A program made the translations under genes and the position numbers. Positions 20,410 through 30,382 of a DNA stretch of 64,000 nucleotides are shown here, piece by piece (position 1 is the stretch's first letter; each line of letters begins with the position of its first letter). This DNA comes from Pseudocitrobacter corydidari. GTDB taxonomy: Bacteria > Pseudomonadota > Gammaproteobacteria > Enterobacterales > Enterobacteriaceae. The DNA is taken from NCBI RefSeq assembly GCF_021172065.1, contig NZ_CP087880.1:3510583-3574582 (forward strand), given 5' to 3'. The notes under the pieces are model-generated. The model had not been told where the DNA came from. It worked only from the letters and a program-made list of their open reading frames with translations, and did not search any database.

Positions 20410-22506
20410 TTACCGGAAATTCATACTCTTATCACTGGTAATCCCATACAAATCAAACTTGCGCCCCAGCTTCTGGCCGCCATCGCGGGTCAACGGCACC
20501 CAGTTCACCGCCGCACGGCTGCGCGTCGCGCCGGAGGAGAAGAGATCCAGCGGCACAGAGACATACACGCCTTTGGTGAATTCCCCTTCCCCATACTCAT
20601 CGCCGGAAACGTTGGTAATGGTGGCGTAGCCACCGACTACCACGCCGCTGTCGAAGTGTTTAGAGATATCGAGCGTGCCGCCCTTATCACCCGCCAGATA
20701 CTGGCCAACGCTGGCTTTCACCAGCACGTCCTGGGCAAACGGCGGCGTCCAGTAAGCCGTGAGATGCCCGGTCTTCACGCTGTAGTCGGTGAATTTCATC
20801 ATGTCCTGCGCGCTGCGCCAGTCACGCTGTTTCACGTAGTTGGCGTCGATCCCCACCGCCCAGTTGCTGTCTACCGGGCGATACAGCGCCTCGACGCCCG
20901 CCCCGCCGAACATAGTTTCCAGATAGCCGCCGTAAACCTGGCCGTAGAAATTATTCCCCAGATACTGGAAATAGTTGGCCTGGAGGTTGTTCACATAAAC
21001 GTTATTCTCAACGTATTCACGCACGTGAGTACGCACACGCGGCAGTTTCGAGTCGCTCGGCGGGTTGGTGTAATTAAACTTGTCATAGTTGTTGGCGATG
21101 TTGGCAAACAGGCTGCCGCTGGTCAGCAGGTGGTCGGTGACCCACCAGTCCGCCGTGCCCATCACGCCCAACTGGTACATGTAGAAACTTTCCGGCCCGC
21201 CGACCGACTGACTCAGCACTGGATCAATATGGAAATCGAAGCTCGATTTGTCGATATACCAGCCCTGCTCGGTGGTTTCCGGCACGATCGGCGTGACGCG
21301 CTTCTGCTCCAGCGGCGTTTCGTGGCCGAGCGGTTCGCCTTCCAGATGTCGTTGCAGGCTGGCGACGTTAGTTTCCGTGGTCACCTGCGGCATATTGAGG
21401 CGATTTTCGGTAATGCGGATGGTGCGAATGCCTTCCGGCAAATCGTTCATGATGATGCGATTCGCCCGATCAATGCCTTCACGCGAGTCGCGATATTTCA
21501 CCTGCTCGCCGGTGACGTAGAGCGTATCGCCTTTGGTCTGAATATTCGGGTCGGCAAATCCGGCGTTGTATTTCAGCAACGTCAGCTGATTCGCCACCAC
21601 CGAATGTTGCAGAATCGCATCCTGCGGCTGCGGGCGATATTTTGGCCGCGCGTTGTCGTTGTAGGACGGACGCAGGTCGTTGAAATTCGTGCGCAGGGTG
21701 AAGCCAAACATCACGGTATTCCCGCGCTCATAGCTTAGGTTAACGTCGGCCCAATCCGCAACGCGATAAATAGCGCCGACGTTAAACTTGCTTTTCTGGT
21801 CCAGTTTTCCGGCAAAATCCTGCTGGTAGTTATTGCCTTCATACTCCAGCTTCAGGCGCAATGGCTGCCAGGGCGTTTGATATTCTACCCCGCCAAAAAA
21901 CGCCGCCGGGCCACGAAACATCTGGCTGCTATCCATCGATCCCGCTTCGCGGTAGCTGTTGTCGCGGTGACAATATTTGTCGCTGTAAGAACAAAACGGG
22001 TTGGTGGCGTTGCCGCTGGTGCCAAGGTAGCCCCAGCCCATTCCGAGGGAGAAATCGAACGGCCCCCAGGCTTTGTTGGCGACGATATATTCCGAGTCAA
22101 ACAGCCCGGTACCGCCGATATCGCGCGCGCCGACGGAGACCTGCGGCATCCAGTAACTCTCTTCCCACAGGCGCAGCTTCAGGTCGAAGGCTTTATCTTT
22201 ATAGGTTTGATCGCCCGAGAACGCGTCGACGCTACTGTATTGTTTGGTACGCACGTCGGTATACCGCAGCGTCGTTTCCAGCCACGGAAACAGTTGTACG
22301 GAGGCAGAGTAGTAGCGGTACTGATCGTTATCGCGGTAGTTAAGGCTGATTTCCCCTTCCCGCGCCATTCGCGCGGTCGGCGTTTGCAGCAGGCCTACGC
22401 CGCCGAAATCAGACTGCGAAGGGCCCACGGGCGCCGGATACGTTTCGGCATGGCACGCGGCGCTGACGCCCAGCGCCAGCAGGCTATAGAGGTATTTTTT
22501 CTTCAT
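20410..22506 (-). CDS. yjbH: Exopolysaccharide-associated outer-membrane lipoprotein-like YjbH
   Basis: Last gene of yjbEFGH, which is linked to production of an extracellular polysaccharide. YjbH is a large predicted outer-membrane barrel. 698 aa, same as E. coli. Signal peptide [20 protein letters not shown] precedes [23 protein letters not shown]. The many alternating beta segments ([43 protein letters not shown]) fit a barrel. A Cys in SAACHA could be read as a lipobox, but a plain signal-peptidase I site is equally likely. The start overlaps the yjbG stop by 1 nt (TAATG), so translation is coupled. Confidence 0.95.
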   Translation of the reverse strand: MKKKYLYSLLALGVSAACHAETYPAPVGPSQSDFGGVGLLQTPTARMAREGEISLNYRDNDQYRYYSASVQLFPWLETTLRYTDVRTKQYSSVDAFSGDQTYKDKAFDLKLRLWEESYWMPQVSVGARDIGGTGLFDSEYIVANKAWGPFDFSLGMGWGYLGTSGNATNPFCSYSDKYCHRDNSYREAGSMDSSQMFRGPAAFFGGVEYQTPWQPLRLKLEYEGNNYQQDFAGKLDQKSKFNVGAIYRVADWADVNLSYERGNTVMFGFTLRTNFNDLRPSYNDNARPKYRPQPQDAILQHSVVANQLTLLKYNAGFADPNIQTKGDTLYVTGEQVKYRDSREGIDRANRIIMNDLPEGIRTIRITENRLNMPQVTTETNVASLQRHLEGEPLGHETPLEQKRVTPIVPETTEQGWYIDKSSFDFHIDPVLSQSVGGPESFYMYQLGVMGTADWWVTDHLLTSGSLFANIANNYDKFNYTNPPSDSKLPRVRTHVREYVENNVYVNNLQANYFQYLGNNFYGQVYGGYLETMFGGAGVEALYRPVDSNWAVGIDANYVKQRDWRSAQDMMKFTDYSVKTGHLTAYWTPPFAQDVLVKASVGQYLAGDKGGTLDISKHFDSGVVVGGYATITNVSGDEYGEGEFTKGVYVSVPLDLFSSGATRSRAAVNWVPLTRDGGQKLGRKFDLYGITSDKSMNFR

Positions 22507-23243
22507 TAATCAGGTATCCGCTGCGACAGGGAGCGAAGAATAGCGACGTTAAGCTCATCGTATTTCTTCGTCCACAGTGAATCGGCAAAGCCAACAAACA
22601 CGATGCTGCCGGGCATCGGCTCAATATGACGTCGGTTCCAGTAGGCGATGGGGGCCTTCAGCGTGCGGCCATCGGGGTAAATCACCCACGCGTAGCTGCG
22701 CTCGCCGCCGCTCAGTCGATCAACCTCTTTGAGGTAACTGGCGACATCCCGACCGGGCGTAAACGCCACTTTTCCGGGGCGATTGATCAACCCGAAAAGC
22801 GTAATCGTCGAGGGTTCATTGCCCACCCACAGGCTGTATTTCCCCTGAAGCGGCGGATTTTTCCCTTCGCCGATGCGGACTTCATCCGGGTCCAGCGAGA
22901 CAAACTGTCGCCCCGTGACCTTGATGGCCTGAAGCTGCTGGCGTAAGGCATTAATGGCGGCGGCATCGGTTCCGCTCGCCTCCATCGCCGCGCGGCTTAA
23001 CGCGGCGAGCAATGCCTGATGCTGTTGCTCGGCAACCGTGGTCGCCTGCTGTTCGGCGATCACCGCGCCGCGCCACCAGCTTCCGGCGAGTCGCGGCTGT
23101 GCGACGAGATCTGCCAGATGTTCGGCGTTGGTCAACGTGAGCGTTTTTGCCTCGCCTTCACGATGAACATCCACGGTGCCTGCTGCGAATGCGCCACCCG
23201 AGATGGCGCAGAAAAGTCCTGCGATGAGCGTGATTTTTTTCAT
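22506..23243 (-). CDS. yjbG: Periplasmic exopolysaccharide protein YjbG
   Basis: 245 aa secreted protein of the yjb exopolysaccharide operon (capsule-biosynthesis GfcC-like). Signal peptide [20 protein letters not shown] precedes [15 protein letters not shown]-like stretch is suggested by [37 protein letters not shown] (about 150-190). Starts with an ATGA overlap on yjbF (4 nt) and ends overlapping yjbH by 1 nt, so the three are translationally linked. Confidence 0.93.
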   Translation of the reverse strand: MKKITLIAGLFCAISGGAFAAGTVDVHREGEAKTLTLTNAEHLADLVAQPRLAGSWWRGAVIAEQQATTVAEQQHQALLAALSRAAMEASGTDAAAINALRQQLQAIKVTGRQFVSLDPDEVRIGEGKNPPLQGKYSLWVGNEPSTITLFGLINRPGKVAFTPGRDVASYLKEVDRLSGGERSYAWVIYPDGRTLKAPIAYWNRRHIEPMPGSIVFVGFADSLWTKKYDELNVAILRSLSQRIPD

Positions 23244-23878
23244 TGTTTTGCGGCCTTGATCAGGGTCGTTTTCACCGGGAAATAGCCCGCCCCAAGGTAT
23301 TGTTCTGATTGTCGAATCTGGCCTTCGTCATCCACCCAGTAACGGTTGCACCAGTTTGCCTGGTCGGTGGTCACCGTTTCTTCCAGCACGCGGACCGGCG
23401 TCTCGCTTCCGGCTAAGGTCAGCGTTTCGCGATCGCCCCAGTGGAAGGAGGAATGCGCGGTGGCGTAGCGCACCTGGCGGTGTTCGGTCCAGCCCATCGT
23501 GCGCGTCCAGCTTGCGCCATCCACCACCTGATTCGGTTTGGCTAACGGGTCGTTGGCGAGATTATTAACATCGAGCAGGTTATCGCCCGCCAGCTGTGTC
23601 TTCACGATGCGCCCGTGCTGCGTGACCAGCGTGGCCTGATCCTGGGTCACCCACTTGTGCTGACCATTTTCCGAGTAAGCCAGCGCCACAAAAATCTGCG
23701 GGCCGTTATTGAGCTGAATGTACTGACTGGCGTAGGGCATATTCTGGATATCGTCCGCCGTGAGATGCACACCGGGCGTGCCGAACAGGCTATCCCATAA
23801 CGATTTTCCCAGCCCTTTTGTGCTGGATGAACACGCCTGAAGCAGCAGGCAAAGAGTGATAATGGCAAGTCGCTTCAC
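23240..23878 (-). CDS. yjbF: Exopolysaccharide-associated lipoprotein YjbF
   Basis: Outer-membrane lipoprotein of the yjbEFGH operon, related to GfcB. 212 aa from a GTG start at 23878, equal to the E. coli length; a GGAG sequence sits 7 nt before it. The longer frame (to 23908) has no matching ribosome site. The lipobox LLQAC places the lipid-modified Cys at residue 16. Conserved WVTQDQATLVTQHGRIVKT and DGASWTRTMGWTE follow. It is separated from yjbE by a strong hairpin. Confidence 0.94.
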   Translation of the reverse strand: MKRLAIITLCLLLQACSSSTKGLGKSLWDSLFGTPGVHLTADDIQNMPYASQYIQLNNGPQIFVALAYSENGQHKWVTQDQATLVTQHGRIVKTQLAGDNLLDVNNLANDPLAKPNQVVDGASWTRTMGWTEHRQVRYATAHSSFHWGDRETLTLAGSETPVRVLEETVTTDQANWCNRYWVDDEGQIRQSEQYLGAGYFPVKTTLIKAAKQ

Positions 23879-23897
23879 GACGTTTCTCCGAAGGGGC

Positions 23898-23924
23898 AAA
23901 ATAACCACACCGAAGTGTGGTTAT
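23898..23924 (-). terminator. Hairpin between yjbE and yjbF
   Basis: Perfect 10-bp stem ATAACCACAC (23901-23910) / GTGTGGTTAT (23915-23924). The loop on the transcribed strand is the stable TTCG tetraloop, followed by TTTTGCC. It probably attenuates read-through so that yjbE mRNA exceeds yjbFGH. Confidence 0.7.
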
Positions 23925-23941
23925 GGGTAAACGCACCCGTA

Positions 23942-24184
23942 TTACTGGGTACTGGTTGTCGTGGTGGTCGTGGTTCCGGTATTGGAGCCATCACCGCCAC
24001 CTGTCGCTGCCAGCGCGACACCCACCGCAGAACTGACGGTGCTGGCGCTGGTCGCGGTAGAACTCCCCGCGGAGACAGACGTCGCCGCAGAGCCCGCCGC
24101 ATCACCGGTTTCCACCGGCGCTGCTGACGCGGATGCCGCCGCAAACGCAGATATGGCAAAAATGCCATAGAGGATTTTCTTCAT
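23942..24184 (-). CDS. yjbE: Small secreted low-complexity protein YjbE
   Basis: 80 aa, first gene of yjbEFGH. Signal peptide [21 protein letters not shown] is followed by a mature region made almost only of A, S, T, G and V, ending in [13 protein letters not shown]. Length and tail match E. coli YjbE. Its function is unknown; a GfcA-like extracellular or matrix role is inferred from the operon. In E. coli the operon responds to Rcs phosphorelay and osmotic stress. Confidence 0.93.
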   Translation of the reverse strand: MKKILYGIFAISAFAAASASAAPVETGDAAGSAATSVSAGSSTATSASTVSSAVGVALAATGGGDGSNTGTTTTTTTSTQ

Positions 24185-24590
24185 AACAATTTCCCTTCAT
24201 TGAATAAATGGAGGTACATACCCTGGGAATTCCGGGTTGCAGAGTGAAAGTCGGCATGAAATACATGCGTGGCTCACGCACATACAACCTGAAAATAAGC
24301 GGGTATACCTGAAATATTCAGGCGTCATCGAGTATACACAACTCAATACCGGGAATTAGCGTTAGGGGAAGGGAGCAAGGGATTTTAAGAAAATGAGAAA
24401 AAAGAAACAGATAAGTATTATTTATTGATTACAACAAGCTGTAAATCAGCAAGTTATGGCGTTATCTATTTTTATTACCCTGCGTATTATCCTAAAATAA
24501 GACCTTATTTAACTCAGGTCTATTTATGTTTTAGGAATATGCTCATCAGTAATTTTCAGCGGAGATCACGGACAAGGGGATTTATCCGAT
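24185..24590 (-). promoter_or_regulatory. yjbE upstream region with a perfect palindrome
   Basis: A 406-bp AT-rich stretch without a convincing gene, expected to contain the yjbE promoter. The only notable structure is CCTGAAATATTCAGG (24308-24322), a perfect inverted repeat 124 nt upstream of yjbE. It resembles but does not match an RcsB box. A long AT-rich tract runs from 24395 to 24540. Confidence 0.45.
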
Positions 24591-24622
24591 AAAAAAATGC
24601 CGGCTATTACGCCGGCATTTTC
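24591..24622 (-). terminator. Terminator of pgi
   Basis: AATGCCGGC (24596-24604) / GCCGGCATT (24611-24619), with a run of seven T on the minus strand and a shorter T tract on the plus strand. It follows the pgi stop by about 14 nt. Confidence 0.9.
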
Positions 24623-24635
24623 AGATTAAGACGAC

Positions 24636-26285
24636 TTACGCACGCCAGGATTTATAACGGTTAATCAGGCCGTTGGTTGAGCTATCGTGGCTGCTAATTT
24701 CGCTGCCATCTTTCAGTTCCGGCAGAATACGGTTAGCCAGCTGTTTACCCAGCTCAACGCCCCACTGGTCGAAGGTGAAGATGTTCAGGATAGCGCCCTG
24801 AGTAAAGATTTTGTGCTCATACAGCGCAATCAACGCGCCCAGGCTGAACGGCGTGATTTCGCGCAGCAGGATGGAGTTGGTTGGGCGGTTGCCTTCAAAC
24901 ACTTTAAACGGCACCACGTGTTCCAGCGTTGCCGGATCTTTACCCTGATCGCGATATTCCTGCTCAACCACTTCGCGAGATTTACCGAACGCCAGCGCTT
25001 CGGTCTGGGCGAAGAAGTTAGACAGCAGCTTCTGATGATGATCGGAAAGCGGGTTGTGGGTGATCGCCGGTGCGATGAAGTCACAAGGAACCATTTTGGT
25101 GCCCTGGTGAATCAACTGATAAAACGCGTGCTGACCGTTAGTGCCCGGCTCGCCCCAAATGATTGGGCCCGTCTGGTGCGCCACTTTGTTACCGTTGCGG
25201 TCAACATACTTACCGTTGGACTCCATGTTGCCCTGCTGGAAGTACGCCGCGAAACGGTGCATATACTGGTCGTACGGCAGAATCGCTTCCGTTTCCGCGC
25301 CAAAGAAGTTGTTGTACCAGATGCCGATCAGCGCCAGCAGAACCGGCAGATTTTTCTCAGCAGGCGTGGTGGAGAAGTGCTTATCCATCGCGTGCGCGCC
25401 GGAGAGCAGCTCAACAAAGTTGTCGAAGCCCACAGACAGAATAATAGACAGGCCGATGGCAGACCACAGAGAATAACGGCCACCCACCCAGTCCCAGAAC
25501 TCGAACATGTTGGCGGTATCAATACCAAACTCGCCCACCGCTTTCGCGTTGGTAGACAGCGCTGCGAAGTGTTTCGCCACGTGTTTCTGATCGCCTGCCG
25601 TTTCCAGGAACCAGTCGCGCGCGCTGTGGGCGTTGGTCATGGTTTCTTGCGTGGTGAAGGTTTTAGACGCCACCAGGAACAGCGTGGTTTCCGGGTTAAC
25701 GGTTTTCAGCACTTCCGCGATGTGGGTACCATCGACGTTAGACACAAAGTGCATATTCAGGTGATTTTTGTACGGACGCAGCGCTTCGGTCACCATGAAC
25801 GGGCCGAGGTCAGAACCGCCGATACCAATGTTGACAACGTCGGTGATGGCTTTGCCGGTATAGCCTTTCCAGCTACCGGAAATGATGGCTTCAGAGAAAC
25901 CTTTCATTTTATCCAGCACGGCGTTAACTTCCGGCATCACATCTTTGCCGTCAACGATAATTGGGGTATTGCTGCGGTTACGCAGCGCTACGTGCAGCAC
26001 GGCACGGTCTTCGGTGCGGTTGATCTTCTCACCGGAGAACATTGATTTAATTGCGCCGCTCAGATCGGTCTCTTTCGCCAGATCCTGCAGTTTGCTCAGC
26101 GTCTCTTCCGTAATACGGTTTTTGGAAAAATCCACCAGCATCAGATCGTCAAACGTGGCGGAAAACTTGCTGAAACGATCGCTATCTTTGGCAAACAGCT
26201 CGGCGATAGTGACATCTTTCATTTCATCGAAGTGTTTCTGTAGTGCCTGCCACGCAGCGGTCTGCGTTGGGTTGATGTTTTTCAT
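24636..26285 (-). CDS. pgi: Glucose-6-phosphate isomerase
   Basis: Interconverts glucose-6-phosphate and fructose-6-phosphate in glycolysis and gluconeogenesis. 549 aa, same as E. coli, from the ATG of [16 protein letters not shown]; the open frame continues 57 codons upstream but without homology. Conserved blocks are [34 protein letters not shown], the isomerase signature around [20 protein letters not shown], and the glutamate-containing [13 protein letters not shown]. It is also the enzyme connecting the nearby sor pathway product (fructose-6-phosphate) to hexose metabolism. Confidence 0.98.
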   Translation of the reverse strand: MKNINPTQTAAWQALQKHFDEMKDVTIAELFAKDSDRFSKFSATFDDLMLVDFSKNRITEETLSKLQDLAKETDLSGAIKSMFSGEKINRTEDRAVLHVALRNRSNTPIIVDGKDVMPEVNAVLDKMKGFSEAIISGSWKGYTGKAITDVVNIGIGGSDLGPFMVTEALRPYKNHLNMHFVSNVDGTHIAEVLKTVNPETTLFLVASKTFTTQETMTNAHSARDWFLETAGDQKHVAKHFAALSTNAKAVGEFGIDTANMFEFWDWVGGRYSLWSAIGLSIILSVGFDNFVELLSGAHAMDKHFSTTPAEKNLPVLLALIGIWYNNFFGAETEAILPYDQYMHRFAAYFQQGNMESNGKYVDRNGNKVAHQTGPIIWGEPGTNGQHAFYQLIHQGTKMVPCDFIAPAITHNPLSDHHQKLLSNFFAQTEALAFGKSREVVEQEYRDQGKDPATLEHVVPFKVFEGNRPTNSILLREITPFSLGALIALYEHKIFTQGAILNIFTFDQWGVELGKQLANRILPELKDGSEISSHDSSTNGLINRYKSWRA

Positions 26286-26523
26286 TAGCAATACCCTTCT
26301 GATTTGAGAATCGTTACTGCCCTCGATTGTAGCGCCAGTTACAAAAATTTGTGATCGTTTTAGTGTTACAGGCAACAAACAAGGCATAAAGTCGCAAAAA
26401 GTATAGCTGTCATAAGTGTTTTTTCTGACACCCCTTTTTGCATGAAAAATCCGCATAACCCCAGCGTTGACAGGGGTGGCTTAAGCCTTTATTTATAAAG
26501 GCACTACCTGCGCATGGCGCAGG

Positions 26524-26799
26524 CCAGAAGAGGCGCGTTGCCCAGGTAATCGTATTTCAGGAGCCAGTCCGCGAAAGATACGTGAGGGGGAGCAACGCCG
26601 AGGTGGCTGAACGCCTGGTCACGTTCGCTATCGGCTACAGGGGCTGAATCCCCTGGGTTGTCACCAGAAACGTTGGCAGTCCGGCGTTTCGCAAGGTGGA
26701 GCACTTCTGGGGAAATCGTAGTTTCTGCGTCCCCCTGTATACCGCTCTTCCCTTGTGCCAAGGCTGAAAAAAGGAACCCCTGACACGAGGCAGTACACA
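26524..26799 (+). ncRNA. Lysine riboswitch (L box) controlling lysC
   Basis: Leader RNA that binds lysine and shuts off lysC. The closing P1 helix is CCAGAAG (26524-26530) with CTTCTGG (26704-26710). Inside are the conserved AGGCGCG, GAGGGGGAGCAACGCCGAGG and GGCTACAGGGGCTGAATCCCCTGGGTTGTC blocks, which I recognise as nearly identical in arrangement to the E. coli lysC leader. In the expression platform CCTTGTG (26751-26757) can pair with CACGAGG (26784-26790). That would bury the lysC ribosome site GAGG, fitting translational control. Confidence 0.95.
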
Positions 26800-28149
26800 A
26801 TGACAGATTTTGTCGTCGCCAAATTTGGCGGCACCAGCGTAGCCGATTTTGATGCCATGAACCGCAGCGCGGACGTGGTCCTCTCTGACCCCAATGTGCG
26901 TTTAGTGGTGCTCTCCGCCTCCGCAGGCGTGACCAATCTGCTGGTTGCGCTGGCCGAAGGGCTCGAAGCCAGCGAACGCTTCGCCAAACTTGATGCCATC
27001 CGCAAAATCCAGTTCTCCATTCTGGAACGCCTGGCGAACCCGAACGTGATCCGCGAAGAAGTGGAACGCCTGCTGGAAAATATCACCACGCTTGCGGAAG
27101 CGGCGTCTCTGGCCACCTCAACCGCACTGACCGATGAACTGGTCAGCCACGGCGAGCTGATGTCGACCCTGCTATTTGTTGAAGTGCTGCGCCAGCGCGA
27201 TGTGCAGGCGCAGTGGTTTGACGTGCGTAAAGTGATGCGCACCAGCGATCGCTTTGGCCGCGCCGAACCGGACGTGGCCGCGCTTTCTGAACTGGCTACC
27301 CAGCAGCTCGCACCGCGTCTTGCAGAAGGTATGGTCATCACCCAAGGCTTTATCGGTAGCGAAGCCAAAGGCCGCACCACCACGCTGGGCCGTGGCGGCA
27401 GCGACTACACCGCAGCCCTGCTGGGCGAAGCGCTGCACGCCACCCGTGTCGATATCTGGACGGATGTGCCGGGTATCTATACCACCGACCCGCGCGTTGT
27501 CCCGGCGGCAAAACGTATTGATGAAATCGCCTTTGAAGAAGCCGCCGAAATGGCGACCTTCGGCGCGAAAGTGCTGCACCCGGCCACGCTGCTGCCGGCT
27601 GTGCGCAGCGATATTCCGGTGTTTGTTGGCTCAAGCAAAGACCCGAAAGCGGGCGGCACGCTGGTATGCAACAAAACGCAGAATCCACCGCTGTTCCGCG
27701 CGCTGGCCCTGCGTCGTAAACAAACGCTGGTGACCCTGCATAGCCTGAATATGCTGCACTCGCGCGGTTTCCTGGCGGAAGTTTTCGGCATTCTGGCGCG
27801 TCATAATATCTCGGTGGATTTGATCACTACCTCGGAAGTGAGCGTGGCGTTAACCCTGGATACCACCGGTTCAACCTCAACCGGCGATACCTTACTGACG
27901 CAGTCGCTGCTGATGGAGCTTTCCGAACTGTGCCGCGTCGAAGTGGAAGAGAATCTCGCCCTGGTCGCGTTGATTGGGAATGACCTCTCTAAAGCCTGCG
28001 GCGTGGGGAAAGAGGTATTCGGGGTGATGGAACCGTTCAACATCCGCATGATTTGCTATGGCGCATCCAGCCACAATCTGTGCTTCCTGGTGCCGGGTAG
28101 CGAAGCTGAACAGGTAGTGCAGAAGCTGCATCAGAATTTGTTTGAATAA
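26800..28149 (+). CDS. lysC: Lysine-sensitive aspartokinase III
   Basis: First step of the aspartate pathway (lysine, diaminopimelate, threonine, methionine), feedback-inhibited by lysine. 449 aa, same as E. coli, from the ATG of MTDFVVAKFGGTSVADF; 15 upstream codons in frame are riboswitch sequence. The kinase signature VAKFGGTSV is at the N-terminus, TLGRGGSDYTAALLGEAL in the middle, and two ACT domains (about 310-449, LVTLHSLNMLHSRGFLAEVFGILARHNISVDLITTSEVSV) form the lysine-binding regulatory part. Monocistronic with a terminator. Confidence 0.98.
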   Translation: MTDFVVAKFGGTSVADFDAMNRSADVVLSDPNVRLVVLSASAGVTNLLVALAEGLEASERFAKLDAIRKIQFSILERLANPNVIREEVERLLENITTLAEAASLATSTALTDELVSHGELMSTLLFVEVLRQRDVQAQWFDVRKVMRTSDRFGRAEPDVAALSELATQQLAPRLAEGMVITQGFIGSEAKGRTTTLGRGGSDYTAALLGEALHATRVDIWTDVPGIYTTDPRVVPAAKRIDEIAFEEAAEMATFGAKVLHPATLLPAVRSDIPVFVGSSKDPKAGGTLVCNKTQNPPLFRALALRRKQTLVTLHSLNMLHSRGFLAEVFGILARHNISVDLITTSEVSVALTLDTTGSTSTGDTLLTQSLLMELSELCRVEVEENLALVALIGNDLSKACGVGKEVFGVMEPFNIRMICYGASSHNLCFLVPGSEAEQVVQKLHQNLFE

Positions 28150-28177
28150 TCCCCTTCCACGCGATAAACAATACCTA

Positions 28178-28205
28178 TGGCCGGGCTCGAACCCGGCCAT
28201 TTTTA
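28178..28205 (+). terminator. Terminator of lysC
   Basis: TGGCCGGG (28178-28185) / CCCGGCCA (28192-28199) followed by six T. Lies 28 nt after the lysC stop, between lysC and the next gene. Confidence 0.92.
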
Positions 28206-28248
28206 TAAAAACACAATGCAAACACAACGCTATCGCAAGGAATACAAC

Positions 28249-29190
28249 ATGCTCGCTGTTCTGACTCGGCTGTTCCCGTTATGGGCGCTGCTGCTCTCCG
28301 TTATCGCTTATTACACGCCACCCACGTTTACCGCCATCGGCCCGTGGGTGCCGACCCTGCTGATGCTGATTATGTTCGGTATGGGCGTGCATCTCAAAGT
28401 TGACGATTTTAAGCGCGTGCTTTCACGCCCGGCACCGGTGGCGGCGGGGATTTTCCTGCACTATCTGGTGATGCCGCTCGCCGCCTGGCTACTGGCGCTG
28501 CTGTTTAAGATGCCGCCGGAGCTTTCTGCCGGGATGGTGCTGGTTGGCAGCGTGGCGAGCGGTACAGCATCCAACGTGATGATTTATCTGGCGAAAGGCG
28601 ACGTCGCGCTGTCGGTCACCATCTCCTCTGTTTCAACGCTGGTTGGCGTAATTGCCACGCCGTTGCTCACCCGTCTGTACGTCGATGCACATATTCAGGT
28701 CGATGTAATGGGTATGCTGCTGAGTATTCTGCAAATTGTGGTGATCCCCATCGGCCTTGGGTTGATTGTGCATCACCTTTTCCCGCGCGTAGTGAAAGCC
28801 GTGGAGCCTTTTCTTCCTGCCTTTTCGATGGTGTGCATTCTGGCGATTATCAGCGCTGTGGTTGCCGGTTCCGCATCACACATCGCCTCGGTCGGTTTTG
28901 TGGTGATTATCGCCGTCATTCTGCACAACACGATTGGCCTGCTCGGCGGCTACTGGGGTGGGAAACTGTTTGGCTTTGATGAGTCCACCTGCCGCACGCT
29001 GGCGATTGAAGTGGGGATGCAAAACTCTGGCCTTGCGGCTGCGCTGGGTAAAATCTATTTCGGCCCCCTCGCGGCGCTGCCCGGCGCGCTTTTCTCGGTG
29101 TGGCACAATCTTTCCGGCTCGCTGCTGGCGGGTTACTGGTCCGGGAAGCCGCTTGATGAGAAGGCGCGGGATGCGGTGAAAGAGGGATGA
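28249..29190 (+). CDS. panS: BASS-family transporter, PanS-like (ketopantoate/pantothenate)
   Basis: Inner-membrane protein of the bile acid:sodium symporter superfamily, about ten transmembrane segments, 313 aa from the ATG of [16 protein letters not shown]. The earlier in-frame ATG codons lie in the lysC terminator region. It has the sodium-site and crossover blocks typical of the family: [25 protein letters not shown], and [27 protein letters not shown] preceded by [10 protein letters not shown] recall Salmonella PanS, shown to move ketopantoate/pantoate/pantothenate, as very similar; the substrate here is inferred from that. It is not at this location in E. coli K-12. Confidence 0.8.
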   Translation: MLAVLTRLFPLWALLLSVIAYYTPPTFTAIGPWVPTLLMLIMFGMGVHLKVDDFKRVLSRPAPVAAGIFLHYLVMPLAAWLLALLFKMPPELSAGMVLVGSVASGTASNVMIYLAKGDVALSVTISSVSTLVGVIATPLLTRLYVDAHIQVDVMGMLLSILQIVVIPIGLGLIVHHLFPRVVKAVEPFLPAFSMVCILAIISAVVAGSASHIASVGFVVIIAVILHNTIGLLGGYWGGKLFGFDESTCRTLAIEVGMQNSGLAAALGKIYFGPLAALPGALFSVWHNLSGSLLAGYWSGKPLDEKARDAVKEG

Positions 29191-29221
29191 TTCGCGGCCC
29201 GGTAAGGTGGACTTGCCGGGT

Positions 29222-29560
29222 TTAGCCTATCTGCAATGTGACGGGTTTCCCCAGTCTCACTAACATCATAACCAAAGCGTCCAGAGTAAATTTATTGGTT
29301 TTATGGTTCACAACGTCTGAAACCCGTGGTCGGGAGATATTTAGTTTCAGGGCGGCGTCAGCTTGTTTCAGTTTGTGCTCGTCAATCCAAACCGCGATTT
29401 CCTGCATCAGTTGCTGTTTGAGCGCAATGAGTTGCTCAACTTCCCGTTCAGCGTCCAGAAAAAGCTGTTCAGCTTCTTCGCCACTAAAACCCAGCTCAGA
29501 AAATATGTTGGCATCCGCAGGCGTCACGTGCTGGATTTTGACATCAATGGAGGAGCTCAT
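29222..29560 (-). CDS. HigA-like XRE antitoxin (locus 1)
   Basis: 112 aa cytosolic antitoxin and autorepressor of a toxin-first (HigBA-type) pair. The helix-turn-helix is in the C-terminal half (about 64-100: KQADAALKLNISRPRVSDVVNHKTNKFTLDALVMML), a layout seen in HigA antitoxins with HTH_37-type domains. The N-terminal 60 residues are acidic and probably bind the toxin. Its start codon overlaps the toxin stop (ATGA), so translation is coupled. The pair sits between panS and yjbD, absent at this junction in E. coli K-12. Confidence 0.88.
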   Translation of the reverse strand: MSSSIDVKIQHVTPADANIFSELGFSGEEAEQLFLDAEREVEQLIALKQQLMQEIAVWIDEHKLKQADAALKLNISRPRVSDVVNHKTNKFTLDALVMMLVRLGKPVTLQIG

Positions 29561-29913
29561 TTTCGGTTCCTTAGCTCTTGCTGTACTGCCTGATAACGGG
29601 CTTTTGCAATTTGTTTGTCTTGTTCAGAAGTGCGCTGCGTCTTTTTGCCGAAACAGTGCAACACATACACAGCGTCCTCCATGCGGGCAAAATAGATAAT
29701 CCGATAAATTCCGCATACATGCCGTAATCGTACCTCTTCAACACCCGGCCCAATGTCTGTCATCGGTTTCCAGTCGGCCGCTTCCAGACCAGCTTGCAAA
29801 CGATGTAGCTGATAACCCGCGTCTTTACGCACCTCTTTCGGAAAACAGCATAAATCATCGAATGACCGGCCGACCCAGGCAATGGGTCTCGACGCTTGCC
29901 TGATTGAAAGCAT
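29557..29913 (-). CDS. HigB-like RelE/Gp49-family toxin (locus 1)
   Basis: 118 aa protein of the phage-derived Gp49/HigB-like branch of the RelE superfamily; members are ribosome-dependent mRNA interferases. It carries WVGRSFDDLCCFPKEVRKDAGYQLHRLQ near the N-terminus and the family core EVRLRHVCGIYRIIYFAR...VYVLHCFGKKTQRTSEQD, with the basic residues expected in the active site. A good AGGA ribosome site lies 6 nt before the ATG. Toxin precedes antitoxin, as in higBA. An 18-bp palindrome sits immediately upstream. Confidence 0.88.
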   Translation of the reverse strand: MLSIRQASRPIAWVGRSFDDLCCFPKEVRKDAGYQLHRLQAGLEAADWKPMTDIGPGVEEVRLRHVCGIYRIIYFARMEDAVYVLHCFGKKTQRTSEQDKQIAKARYQAVQQELRNRK

Positions 29914-29923
29914 AACACATCCT

Positions 29924-29941
29924 TGTATAAAATTTTATACA
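29924..29941 (-). promoter_or_regulatory. Palindromic operator of HigBA-like locus 1
   Basis: TGTATAAAATTTTATACA, a perfect 18-bp palindrome ending 11 nt upstream of the toxin ATG and overlapping a TATAAAAT-like -10. It is the likely binding site for the XRE antitoxin (autorepression). Confidence 0.7.
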
Positions 29942-30109
29942 TGCATTGTTAGTAATTTTCACACACCCTGTTCCACACAGGCATTACGCTAATTCAGAGG
30001 CTTTTATTCGTCACCAGGAAAATAAATAATCTGCGATGCGCTTTCAGAATTAGTTTCTTTCGCACAATTTCCCGTACACTGGACTCTCTGGCTAACTGAG
30101 GGCACCATC

Positions 30110-30382
30110 ATGGCACTCCCCCGCATCACCCAAAAAGAGATGACCGAACGCGAGCAGCGTGAACTGAAAACGTTGCTTGACCGCGCCCGTATCGCGCATG
30201 GCCGCGTGTTGACCAATGCCGAAACCAACAGCATCAAGAAAGAGTACATCGATAAGTTGATGGTTGAGCGTGAAGCTGAAGCGAAGAAAGCCCGCCAGTT
30301 GAAGAAAAAGCAGGCTTATAAACCGGATGCAGAAGCATCGTTTTCCTGGTCGGCGAATACGCCGACGCGCGGCAGACGCTGA
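30110..30382 (+). CDS. yjbD: DUF3811 family protein YjbD
   Basis: 90 aa hydrophilic, highly charged protein of unknown function, same length as E. coli YjbD. It is mostly helical (ITQKEMTEREQRELKTLLDRARIAHGRVL...VEREAEAKKARQLKKKQA) with a basic tail TPTRGRR. It converges on rluF; the two stop codons abut with no gap. The 168 bp to the toxin-antitoxin locus hold only its presumed promoter. Confidence 0.93.
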   Translation: MALPRITQKEMTEREQRELKTLLDRARIAHGRVLTNAETNSIKKEYIDKLMVEREAEAKKARQLKKKQAYKPDAEASFSWSANTPTRGRR

